Shown here piece by piece: positions 18,001 through 24,086 of a stretch of 64,000 nt of DNA. The position numbers and the translations under genes are program-made. The first letter of the stretch is position 1. Every line of letters starts with the position of its first letter. The notes below the pieces were generated by a model, which did no database searches, was not told the origin of the DNA, and worked only from the letters and a program-made list of their open reading frames with translations. Source of the DNA: Lachnospiraceae bacterium (GTDB lineage Bacteria; Bacillota; Clostridia; Lachnospirales; Lachnospiraceae); contig JAGAJL010000012.1 of NCBI GenBank assembly GCA_017626095.1, positions 296,932-360,931 of the forward strand, in the 5' to 3' direction.

Positions 18001-18723
18001 ATGGTGGTGTTTGATACAGAGAAAAAAACACAGATTATTCCGGAATTTATGAAAGAAGAGGTGAAGGTTTTAGGTGCCGCCAGAGGAACCGCCTATCATA
18101 GATTGATGGAGCTTTTAGATTTTCAATCCTTTGCACAGAGTTTGCGTGAAGAAGATGCAGAAAATGTTGTAAGTGATAAAATACTTCAGGAAAAATTTGT
18201 GAAAAAGGCGGAGAATGAAGCAGAAAGAACAATAGCAGAAGAAAAGATAGCAACAGAAACAGCAATAAAAAAATTAAAAGAGAATTTAACAAATGAGAAG
18301 AAGCGCATAATTGAGGCGAAATTGATGTCTGAAAGAGATATGGATTTGGTGGATGATAGAAAAATTGTGGCTTTTCTTTGCAGCGATTTAGCTAAAAAAA
18401 TGATGGCGGCAAATGAAAAACAATTGTTATTCAAAGAGCAGCCGTTCGTTATGGAAATTCCGGCAAAACGCGTAGATGAGATATTTCCCCAGGATGAGAC
18501 CATGTTGATACAGGGTATTATCGATGCTTTTTATGAAGAAGATGGAAAAATCTACTTGGTTGATTACAAGACAGACCGGGTAGAAAAAAGAGAAGATCTG
18601 ATTAACCGATACCGGGTTCAGATGGATTACTATAAAGAGGCATTGGAGCGGATTACGCAAAAAACAGTGGAAGGTGTGAAAATTTATTCCTTTTTCTTTT
18701 CTGATGTTTTAAACCTTTCTTAG
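14998..18723 (+). CDS. addA: AddA subunit of the AddAB helicase-nuclease
   Basis: 1241 residues. UvrD-type SF1A helicase: SAAAGSGKTAVLVERI (Walker A), VMIDEYQDSND (Walker B), QNFRSRQTV, VRIMTIHKSKGLEFPVCFV, and VLYVALTRAKEK (motif VI). The C-terminal nuclease is GIIDAFYEEDGKIYLVDYKT. Start ATG with AAGGAG upstream, overlapping addB by 50 nt. A polar K/E-rich stretch (about residues 1050-1120, including RTIAEEKIATETAIKKLK) sits between helicase and nuclease parts and looks like an expanded linker. The last codons (CTTTCTTAG) overlap R1 copy C on the other strand. Confidence 0.95.
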   Translation: MEFTTDQKKVITIRNHNVLVSAAAGSGKTAVLVERILGLVTDKEHPVDIDRLLVVTFTNAAAAEMRERIHRAILERLEKDPEDIFLQRQSILINHAMITTIDSFCRYILMNHFQEIDLDPGFSIGDPGRMKWMQKKALEKTIEDAYAKKEPDFLNLANAFSVKGRDSQLEEMVNQIYAFVMSQPYPEKWLNQTLFDYECKDYGEFLNSAFFRAMLKEVRFEIKGLLDYYDRMLSLCESGGGPESYLPVLTKESKMLEKLADAKDYESLCQEIHEMEFFRLPAAKKDSCDDAIKNQVQALRTTVKERIKKLQENFFYESGPDLFEDMQKAGGLLKPLIRLTLSFIEQFAMDKRKENIIDFSDMEHYALQILVDEDNQPTKTALWYQNYFEAVMIDEYQDSNDVQELLLSVVSRERDEMPNRFMVGDMKQSIYRFRMARPEIFMEKYSRYAENEAPGCARIDLKQNFRSRQTVLALVNDVFYPLMHQDVGGVEYDEAAALYPGAVYPEDEEKTDAYRAELLLFEQNGENGEKAEMKAAEGEAVMIAQRIKHLMKETQVTDKETGKLRLVKYDDIVILTRSIGTLENKLQEVLKREGIPTVVPSKTGYFSAVEIRVLLQYLEICVNPYRDIPLAAVLKSPLYGFSDEEMAEIALIQSEDEKELSFYEKLKRCDNGKAKAFLDELTGMRMLAKTETVHDFLYTFIRKHRYLDYVSALPAGGSRRETVEMLLTQAKTYEQSRMHGLFGFLQYMKQLEKYEIDYGNGGEDHANAVRIMTIHKSKGLEFPVCFVSGLAKRFNRRDINGSLLLHTDLGIGIEYRNYQDKFRRNTIKQKWIARQQLVDSMGEELRVLYVALTRAKEKCILTGTVSDYEKTLEACAQMVGDESHKAVSVRKLDGQLILECNHYLKLIFYVMALYRDQPEKLFEVTLFHEDDLQLNQARQFLEDRMKKDVFLKTLKAADETKSRELSRVIHAAYPHPELEGLYNKTSVSELKHAALHEDEQTMVVFDTEKKTQIIPEFMKEEVKVLGAARGTAYHRLMELLDFQSFAQSLREEDAENVVSDKILQEKFVKKAENEAERTIAEEKIATETAIKKLKENLTNEKKRIIEAKLMSERDMDLVDDRKIVAFLCSDLAKKMMAANEKQLLFKEQPFVMEIPAKRVDEIFPQDETMLIQGIIDAFYEEDGKIYLVDYKTDRVEKREDLINRYRVQMDYYKEALERITQKTVEGVKIYSFFFSDVLNLS

Positions 18724-18797
18724 CGGCATAGCGAACAAAAAGGAATGCCCGGTTTCAACTGTCTGAAGACGAAGTCTGAGTTTTGAAACCGGGCATT
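18716..18797 (-). terminator. R1 unit, copy C: terminator of the glycosyltransferase gene plus partial tail
   Basis: On the minus strand AATGCCCGGTTTC pairs with GAAACCGGGCATT (18744-18797), then CCTTTTTGTTCGCTATGCCG and CTAAGAAA. The T5 run lies on the minus side, so it ends the 18833-19843 gene. The tail stops short because it runs into the end of addA. Confidence 0.85.
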
Positions 18798-18832
18798 TAA
18801 TAACTACTTTGTGAATATGCCGCTTCATTTCA

Positions 18833-19843
18833 TTATTCGGAAGCTAACATCTGCCGATAGTGTTCGGCCTCTTCCAAATTACCGTTTTCGGTGCAAATGT
18901 CAATCAAGGCATTTAATGGAATGGTGGTATGACATTTCAAATCTAAAATACTTTCGGTTTCAAATGCTGCATTGTAATACCAAAGTGCGGCTTCTGAAGT
19001 GTTTTGCTCAATGTTTTTATAATATTCTGCCAGACAACAGCAGATTTCGCTGCAGCCACCGATTGCCATGGCTTTAGTTGTATATTTAAAAAATTCCAGA
19101 AAGTTTTTGGAAATCAGACTGGCCTTGGTACAGATGCAACACGCTTCCAAAATCTCATCCGGTGTCCGATCCGGGTCAACAATGGATTTTTCAAACGCAG
19201 GATAGGCAGAACGAAAATCTTCCGGTTCGCCGGCAATCATCAATTCTTTTGCATACAGGTTATGCAGTCTCTTGTTTAATCTGACATCGTCTTTGCAAAG
19301 TCTTTCAAACGCAGCCAGATCACGGCCTTTATGATTGCAGGTAGGACGGTGGGTAATCACGATGTCACTATCATAAATTAAAGGATCTAAGCGGACTGCT
19401 TCGTGAATCGCACTTTCCCAGACGAAATGTCGAATCCTCCGATACAATTTGGGACGAAGCTCTTTGTCATAATTATAAATGGTATTATAAGAAAGCTGAT
19501 TATCATAATACATCTGGACGATATCGATTTCCGGAAGTAATCCTTTTTTTAACATAAGAAATTTCTGATGGTTTTCTTCGTCAAGCACTTCATCAGCATC
19601 GGCACAGTATATGTAATCCTTGGTGGCTTTTGAAAAAGAAAAATTACGCGCATCGCTAAAACTTCCATTCCAGGGGAAATCATAGATGCGATCGGTATAA
19701 CGTGCTGCAATTTCTTTGGTACGGTCTGTGGAGCCGGTATCCACAATGATGATTTCATCCATTAAATCAGCAATGGAATTCAAACAACGAGATAAAACTT
19801 GTTCCTCATTTTTAACAATCATACATAAACTGACAGAAATCAT
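18833..19843 (-). CDS. Family 2 glycosyltransferase with helical C-terminal repeats
   Basis: 336 residues. MISVSLCMIVKNEEQVLSRC and IIIVDTGSTDRTKEIA are the GT-A nucleotide-sugar fold of GT2 enzymes, and the metal-binding DxD appears as CADADEVLDEE near residue 94. It resembles the WaaE/SunS-like branch that often carries TPR helices; the last 130 residues here are helical. AAGGGGG precedes the ATG on the minus strand. Acceptor and sugar are unknown. It stands alone, with no polysaccharide cluster nearby, and ends in R1 terminator copy C. Confidence 0.85.
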   Translation of the reverse strand: MISVSLCMIVKNEEQVLSRCLNSIADLMDEIIIVDTGSTDRTKEIAARYTDRIYDFPWNGSFSDARNFSFSKATKDYIYCADADEVLDEENHQKFLMLKKGLLPEIDIVQMYYDNQLSYNTIYNYDKELRPKLYRRIRHFVWESAIHEAVRLDPLIYDSDIVITHRPTCNHKGRDLAAFERLCKDDVRLNKRLHNLYAKELMIAGEPEDFRSAYPAFEKSIVDPDRTPDEILEACCICTKASLISKNFLEFFKYTTKAMAIGGCSEICCCLAEYYKNIEQNTSEAALWYYNAAFETESILDLKCHTTIPLNALIDICTENGNLEEAEHYRQMLASE

Positions 19844-19893
19844 AGAAAAACCCCCTTATTACGCTTTTTTCTATTTTATCATATTAAAAAGCG

Positions 19894-19917
19894 AGTGGCA
19901 AAAATACTTTTACCACT
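19894..19917 (-). terminator. Weak terminator-like hairpin after thiT
   Basis: AGTGG pairs with CCACT around an AT-rich loop; on the minus strand TTTTT follows shortly after. The stem is short, so confidence is low. Confidence 0.35.
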
Positions 19918-19995
19918 TGGAGATATCGCTTAATAAATTATAAAAATGCAAAATAAACGCATTACATTGTGTTTTAATTGATCAGCATGTCAACC

Positions 19996-20562
19996 TTATT
20001 CTTCTGCCCAGAAAATTTTGGGAACGGTATAAGCAAGAATTGCAACGACAACAGCTAAAATAATGGTATCGGGAAGCATATATGCTCCGTTATAAACAAG
20101 GCTGTAGTATGCTGCATGCATTCCTTCGGGTGCGTAGCTGCCCCAAAGAAGCCATCCTGACAGGAAACTGCATAAAAATCTTAAGATACATACACAAACA
20201 GAACCTACAATAAAACCGATTTTTTTATTGTTTTTCAAAAGTGATGCAAAAAGCGGTGCCAGTCCCAATACTGAAAATGCTAACAAATAATCCAATAAAA
20301 TACAGCCGATTTGAGAAATCAGAGTTGCACAGTACATGACATTGGAAAAACCGATGATCATCTGTAAAAGACCATGAACAAAACCTGTCAGACACCCCCA
20401 TTTAGGACCTCTTCGAAGTCCCATGATGACTAGGGGAAGCATCTCTAAGGTGATGGACCCGCCAAATGGCATTTCAAAGATTTTCAGATAGGAAAGAACG
20501 GTTGCGAGAGCAATCAGCATAGCTCCTTCCACAAGAATACGTGTTTTTGAGTTTCTGGACAT
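19996..20562 (-). CDS. thiT: Thiamine ECF transporter S-component ThiT
   Basis: 188 residues with about six membrane segments; AAGGAGG lies upstream on the minus strand. The sequence matches the ThiT/YuaJ family: ILVEGAMLIALATVLSYLKI, the GGSITLEMLPLVIMGLRRG loop, GFVHGLLQMI, and a tryptophan-rich WLLWGSYAPEG segment of the kind that lines the thiamine site. It binds thiamine in the membrane and needs a separately encoded ECF energising module. The TPP riboswitch in its leader gives independent support. Confidence 0.95.
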   Translation of the reverse strand: MSRNSKTRILVEGAMLIALATVLSYLKIFEMPFGGSITLEMLPLVIMGLRRGPKWGCLTGFVHGLLQMIIGFSNVMYCATLISQIGCILLDYLLAFSVLGLAPLFASLLKNNKKIGFIVGSVCVCILRFLCSFLSGWLLWGSYAPEGMHAAYYSLVYNGAYMLPDTIILAVVVAILAYTVPKIFWAEE

Positions 20563-20710
20563 AAAAAAACCTCCTTGATAAATTGCTTAGGAGGGGAGTG
20601 ATGGCGTTTTAAGCTATCGGCAGAAAACAACCACAAAAATGTATGATATCTGTTTGTAATTCTTTCGTATCACTATTTGATATGGTTATTTATCAGTATT
20701 TTACTTAAAA

Positions 20711-20795
20711 CTGCTTCCTTACGCCGGTATTATCCGGTTCAAGTAGTGAGGGTTAGTGATCATATCACAATCTCAGCCGGTGGGCTCCCCTAGCA
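20711..20795 (-). promoter_or_regulatory. TPP riboswitch (THI element) controlling thiT
   Basis: On the minus strand: GGGGAGCCCACCGGCTGAGA, then ACCCTCACTACTTGAACCGG, then ATAATACCGGCGTAAGGAAG. These are the conserved CUGAGA and ACCC...GAACC...GGAUAAURCC...GCGUARGGAA segments that bind thiamine pyrophosphate. It sits between the thiT promoter and gene, where TPP binding is expected to lower expression. Confidence 0.95.
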
Positions 20796-20816
20796 AATAT
20801 TTATTTGTACGTTCAA

Positions 20817-20845
20817 ACTATAACGGTTTTGGCAATGTTTGTCAA
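20817..20845 (-). promoter_or_regulatory. Promoter of the TPP riboswitch-thiT transcript
   Basis: Minus strand: TTGACA, 17-nt spacer, TATAGT, then about 20 nt to the start of the riboswitch. A near-consensus sigma-A site. Confidence 0.8.
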
Positions 20846-20899
20846 TGGTTAAATAAATCAGCTTATATGAACAAAGTTTTTCTTATCGTTATGTATGTC

Positions 20900-20928
20900 T
20901 CGAAAACCAAACGTATGTTTGGTATAAT
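20900..20928 (+). promoter_or_regulatory. Promoter with LexA-like dyad for the toxin mRNA
   Basis: TCGAAA, 17 nt, TATAAT. The spacer carries the exact dyad ACCAAACGTATGTTTGGT (20906-20923), ending inside the -10 box. CAAACGTATGTTTG resembles the Firmicute SOS box CGAACATATGTTCG with symmetrical G-to-A changes, so a repressor, possibly LexA, may control the toxin. Confidence 0.55.
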
Positions 20929-21035
20929 AATTAAGTGCTACTATATACGGTAGGCGGTTAGCCTTCTCCAGAGAGTCATAGCTCTGTTTACATAGAAATC
21001 CACTTGTGGAAATCTTGTGAGGAGGTTTTGTGCGT

Positions 21036-21128
21036 ATGCTTACAACGGAACTTTTTATAGCCATTATCAGCTTGTGTTTAACTTGCTTTGCTCTTGGTTA
21101 TACCGTGGGTTCTAAGAGCAAGAAATAA
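21036..21128 (+). CDS. Small hydrophobic peptide, probable type I toxin
   Basis: 30 residues: MLTTELFIAIISLCLTCFAL then GYTVGSKSKK. One membrane helix followed by a short basic tail is the pattern of holin-like type I toxins (TxpA/Hol_Tox class). GAGGAGG lies 10 nt upstream; an in-frame GTG at 21030 would add two residues but sits only 4 nt from it. Context is typical: a long leader, a terminator straight after the stop, and a strong opposing promoter giving an antisense RNA over the mRNA 3' end. Membrane depolarisation is the expected effect, by analogy only. Confidence 0.65.
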   Translation: MLTTELFIAIISLCLTCFALGYTVGSKSKK

Positions 21129-21132
21129 ACAC

Positions 21133-21174
21133 AAAAATAACCGCCCACAGTCTGCAAACTTGGCGGTCATTTTT
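21133..21174. terminator. Shared terminator of toxin mRNA and antisense RNA
   Basis: AAAATAACCGCC pairs with GGCGGTCATTTTT. Runs of A on the left and T on the right let it end both convergent transcripts. Confidence 0.8.
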
Positions 21175-21215
21175 GAACCTCAATATCAGGCTAACCGTCT
21201 ATCGGTAGCACCTTT
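21133..21215 (-). ncRNA. Putative antisense RNA (antitoxin) to the toxin mRNA
   Basis: Inferred from a strong minus-strand promoter at 21223-21251 and the shared terminator, giving about 80 nt complementary to the toxin mRNA 3' end. Its 5' part (GGTGCTACCGATAGACGGTT then AGCCT) closely repeats the toxin mRNA leader (GTGCTACTATATACGGTAGG then CGGTTAGCCT), so the two transcription starts are inverted copies. Confidence 0.55.
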
Positions 21216-21222
21216 TGCAATT

Positions 21223-21251
21223 ATACTACCATTTCACCGATTATATGTCAA
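21223..21251 (-). promoter_or_regulatory. Promoter of the antisense RNA
   Basis: Minus strand: TTGACA, 17 nt, TAGTATAAT. A perfect -35 box, stronger by sequence than the toxin promoter, as expected for an antitoxin RNA kept in excess. Confidence 0.7.
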
Positions 21252-21284
21252 ACGCATATTTATTTTCAAAGAACTTCACTAATT

Positions 21285-21992
21285 TTATTCCACTTTACTG
21301 ATTTTATTAAAAGGATAATAGCGGAACATGGCCTTACCTAATATCTGCTCACTTTTTACAAAGGTATGGGTCCAGTAACGGGAATCGTAGGAGTTGTTTC
21401 GATTGTCGCCCATGACAAAGTAGCAGTTTGATGGAACATAATATGGTCCGAAACTGGTTGAAGCAGGGATTTCTTTGGTAAAAGAATCATCCAACGGAGT
21501 CGTACTGTCGTTGATGTATACTTTTCCGCCGGTAATGGTTACGGTTTCACCGGGGAGACCGATAATTCGTTTGATGTATAACTCTGATTCGTTGTCCGGA
21601 AATTTGAAGATAATGACATCAAAACGTTGTGGAATATCATTTTTATAAGCAAGACGATTGCCGATCAGACGGTCGCCGGTCATGACGGTATCTTCCATGG
21701 ATGCGGATGGGATACGGGCATTGATAATGATATATTTGTTTAATAATAGCATGACTACCAGTGCAATCAGAAAAATCAAAACATATTCTACAATTTCTTT
21801 TATCAATTCTTTGGATATTTTTTTGTTTTTAATTCTCTTTTTAATTTTTCTTTTCCGGGATTTGTCAGCGTTTTTATCTGATTCTGATTCAATGTTATCC
21901 TTATTCTCGTTCTTTTTTTCTTCGCCGTTTTCTATGATAATATATTCAATGGAAGAATCTTCTTTTTTTTCTTCGGTCATAAACTCTTTCAT
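21285..21992 (-). CDS. lepB: Type I signal peptidase
   Basis: 235 residues. It removes signal peptides on the outer face of the membrane. A long charged cytosolic N-terminus (about 1-65) precedes one membrane helix (VLIFLIALVVMLLL, about 71-84). The catalytic serine is Ser98 in RIPSASMEDT, and the general-base lysine is Lys141 in LYIKRIIGLPGE. The MGDNRNNSYDSR box is present near the end. The start is uncertain: Met1 has GGAG 13 nt upstream, and Met5 (21980) is an alternative. It stands upstream of the antisense promoter in the same direction. Confidence 0.95.
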   Translation of the reverse strand: MKEFMTEEKKEDSSIEYIIIENGEEKKNENKDNIESESDKNADKSRKRKIKKRIKNKKISKELIKEIVEYVLIFLIALVVMLLLNKYIIINARIPSASMEDTVMTGDRLIGNRLAYKNDIPQRFDVIIFKFPDNESELYIKRIIGLPGETVTITGGKVYINDSTTPLDDSFTKEIPASTSFGPYYVPSNCYFVMGDNRNNSYDSRYWTHTFVKSEQILGKAMFRYYPFNKISKVE

Positions 21993-22199
21993 GTTTTCAA
22001 TTATGCTCCATTTATGTTATTCTTGTGTATGCAACGCATTGCTTTGTTGCCAAGCAACGTTCAACCGATTGTCAAAAGTGAATTTTGTTACTCATTGATG
22101 TATTTGGATGGCTGGATTGCTACGCAATTCACGAACACATCATACAATGATTATACATTCAATTAGTAAGATATACAACTTTTAGAAATGAGGAAAAAG

Positions 22200-23753
22200 A
22201 TGTATCAATATGTCTTGTTTGACCTTGACGGAACTTTGACGGATCCGAAAGAGGGGATTTGTAAATCGGTGCAGTATGCACTGCATGAAATGAAAATAGA
22301 TGAACCGGATTTAGATAAGCTGGAATGTTTTATCGGACCGCCGCTTCGAAACAGTTTTCGCGATTTTTATCATTTGAGTGATGAACAGTGCGAACTCGGG
22401 ATCAAAAAATACAGAGAGCGTTACGCTTCGATTGGTATTTTTGAAAATGAACTTTATCCCGGTATGAAAGAGCTTTTAAAAACTCTGCATGATAGGGGCG
22501 TTCACATGGCTGTTGCTTCAAGTAAGCCAAAGCTTTTCGTAGAACGGATTCTGAAACATTTTGAGATTGAGCAGTATTTTGAAGTAGTTGCCGGAAGTGA
22601 TATGAGTGAAAAGAAAGTGGAAAAAATTGATATCATGCGGGAAGCACTTTCTTTGCTGTTTCATGTTCCGGAAGAAAAAATCTTGCGAAACAAGGACAAA
22701 AGGATTATTCCGATTGATCAGATTCTGATGGTTGGTGACCGCAAATTTGATATTGAGGGCGCAAAGCATTTCTTTTTGGACAGCATTGGTGTCAGTTATG
22801 GATATGCGGCGGAAGGAGAACTAAAAGAAGCGGGAGCAACCTATATTACGGATAATCTGGATGATGTGTATGAAATTATCTTGGGAGAAAAACCCGCTTT
22901 GCAGACTGGAACATCCAATACATTTAAAAAGAGTTTTCATGTGCTGATGCCTCTTGTATATAATTTTGCCCTGACCTATGCGGTTTTATTTATTTTACAG
23001 ATTTTGCTTGACACTGCTTTAAACGGTGCATTCCGTTCTTATGCAGGATGGTTTTCGACGCATTCTTCAAGGGTGGCGGTTTACTTTGATGCATTTGCGA
23101 CTTTGGTGTGTGCTATTGTCTTTTTGGTGTTGTATCAAAAGGAGAAGAAAAAGCCGATTTCCCTTGTTGTAAAAAGACGGAGGGACAAGCGTTTGCTTCG
23201 TGACGTTGCATGGATTGCGGGGCTTGGAGTTACATTGGCGTTGTTTTTAAATCTGCTTTTCTCCTATTTTCAGATTATGACTTCGTCACAGGCTTATAAA
23301 GAAGTGGCAGGGGTTCAGTATTCGGTTGCAATCGGATGGGGACTTTTGATTTATGGTCTGATTAAGCCGGTCGGAGAAGAGCTGATATTTCGAGGCCTGA
23401 TTTATGGAAGAATGAGGCTCTATTATCCCGTGATGTTCTGCATTCCGATTTCAGCTTTGATTTTCGGTGCGTATCATGGAAATTTCGTTCAGCTTTTATA
23501 CGGATTTATTATGGGCTGTCTGTTGGCATGGATGTTTGAAAAATATCGGAGCTTGAAAGCAAATATCCTTTTCCACAGTGCTGCTAACATTGCTGTTTAT
23601 CTGGTCAGTGTTATACCGGCACTTAATCAGGCGATGTTTCATGTGGCTAGTGTTGTTGGTTGCGGTGTTTTAGCAGCGGTGCTTGGACTTGTGCTTATAA
23701 AAAAAGATAAAGCAGCCGGTTTCAAAACTCAGACTTCGTCTTCAGACAGTTGA
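22200..23753 (+). CDS. HAD phosphatase fused to a CPBP intramembrane protease
   Basis: 517 residues from ATG 22200 (GAGGA upstream; the ATG at 22188 has no ribosome site). Residues 1-230 are a Gph/PGP-like HAD hydrolase: FDLDGTLTDP (nucleophile Asp), VASSKP, and VGDRKFDIEGAK. About residues 245-505 are a membrane domain with the CPBP/Abi motifs EELIFRGLIYGRMR, LIFGAYHGNFVQLLYG and NILFHSAANIA, i.e. the EExxxR, FxxxH and HxxxN-type residues of glutamic-type intramembrane proteases. The frame is continuous. The last ~14 residues (AAGFKTQTSSSDS) are encoded by the R1 hairpin. Confidence 0.85.
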   Translation: MYQYVLFDLDGTLTDPKEGICKSVQYALHEMKIDEPDLDKLECFIGPPLRNSFRDFYHLSDEQCELGIKKYRERYASIGIFENELYPGMKELLKTLHDRGVHMAVASSKPKLFVERILKHFEIEQYFEVVAGSDMSEKKVEKIDIMREALSLLFHVPEEKILRNKDKRIIPIDQILMVGDRKFDIEGAKHFFLDSIGVSYGYAAEGELKEAGATYITDNLDDVYEIILGEKPALQTGTSNTFKKSFHVLMPLVYNFALTYAVLFILQILLDTALNGAFRSYAGWFSTHSSRVAVYFDAFATLVCAIVFLVLYQKEKKKPISLVVKRRRDKRLLRDVAWIAGLGVTLALFLNLLFSYFQIMTSSQAYKEVAGVQYSVAIGWGLLIYGLIKPVGEELIFRGLIYGRMRLYYPVMFCIPISALIFGAYHGNFVQLLYGFIMGCLLAWMFEKYRSLKANILFHSAANIAVYLVSVIPALNQAMFHVASVVGCGVLAAVLGLVLIKKDKAAGFKTQTSSSDS

Positions 23754-23841
23754 AACCAGGCATTAATTTTGTTCGCCATGCCGCTAAGAAAGACACAAAA
23801 CTTCGTAAAAGTCGGCGGACAAAGATATATCATTTCTGCAA
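23714..23841 (+). repeat. R1 unit, copy D (terminator hairpin plus full tail)
   Basis: Hairpin GCCGGTTTC...GAAACCAGGC (23714-23760) followed by the tail TGTTCGCCATGCCGCTAAGA, AAACTTCGTAAAAGTCGGCG and GACAAAGATATATC. TGTTCGCC and GGCGGACA form an 8-bp stem in this copy. It begins inside the preceding coding sequence. Confidence 0.85.
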
Positions 23842-23954
23842 GGGCGCCTTCCTGGGTCTCCAAAGCTATAAATAATTAAAAGTAAGAAATGTCGTGAAGA
23901 TGCCTAAAAAGACAGAAAATTCAATAAAAAATCAAAAAACAATAAAATGAAATG

Positions 23955-23983
23955 TTGAATTGTCTAATTATCTGACAATTCAA
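23955..23983. promoter_or_regulatory. 10-bp dyad upstream of the gltB promoter
   Basis: TTGAATTGTC, 9 nt, GACAATTCAA: a perfect inverted repeat ending 24 nt before the -35 box of gltB. It could be an operator for nitrogen or glutamate control; a short T-run follows, so a terminator is the alternative. Confidence 0.5.
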
Positions 23984-24006
23984 ATAAAATTTTTTGCTGA
24001 CAACTC

Positions 24007-24035
24007 TTTACAAGTAAAAAAAATGGGTGTATATT
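24007..24035 (+). promoter_or_regulatory. Promoter of gltBD
   Basis: TTTACA, 17 nt, TATATT, about 50 nt before the gltB start. Good sigma-A spacing. Confidence 0.7.
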
Positions 24036-24086
24036 CATTTCAAACAAAAATTAATCATAAGAAAAAACTAAGGAAGGAGATTCCAC

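Noticed and set aside
20900-21251. par/Fst-type locus with complementary direct repeats
   Set aside because: The repeated leaders are inverted on the DNA, so both RNAs carry the same sense sequence; they are not complementary as in par. Convergent layout and shared terminator still support a type I system.
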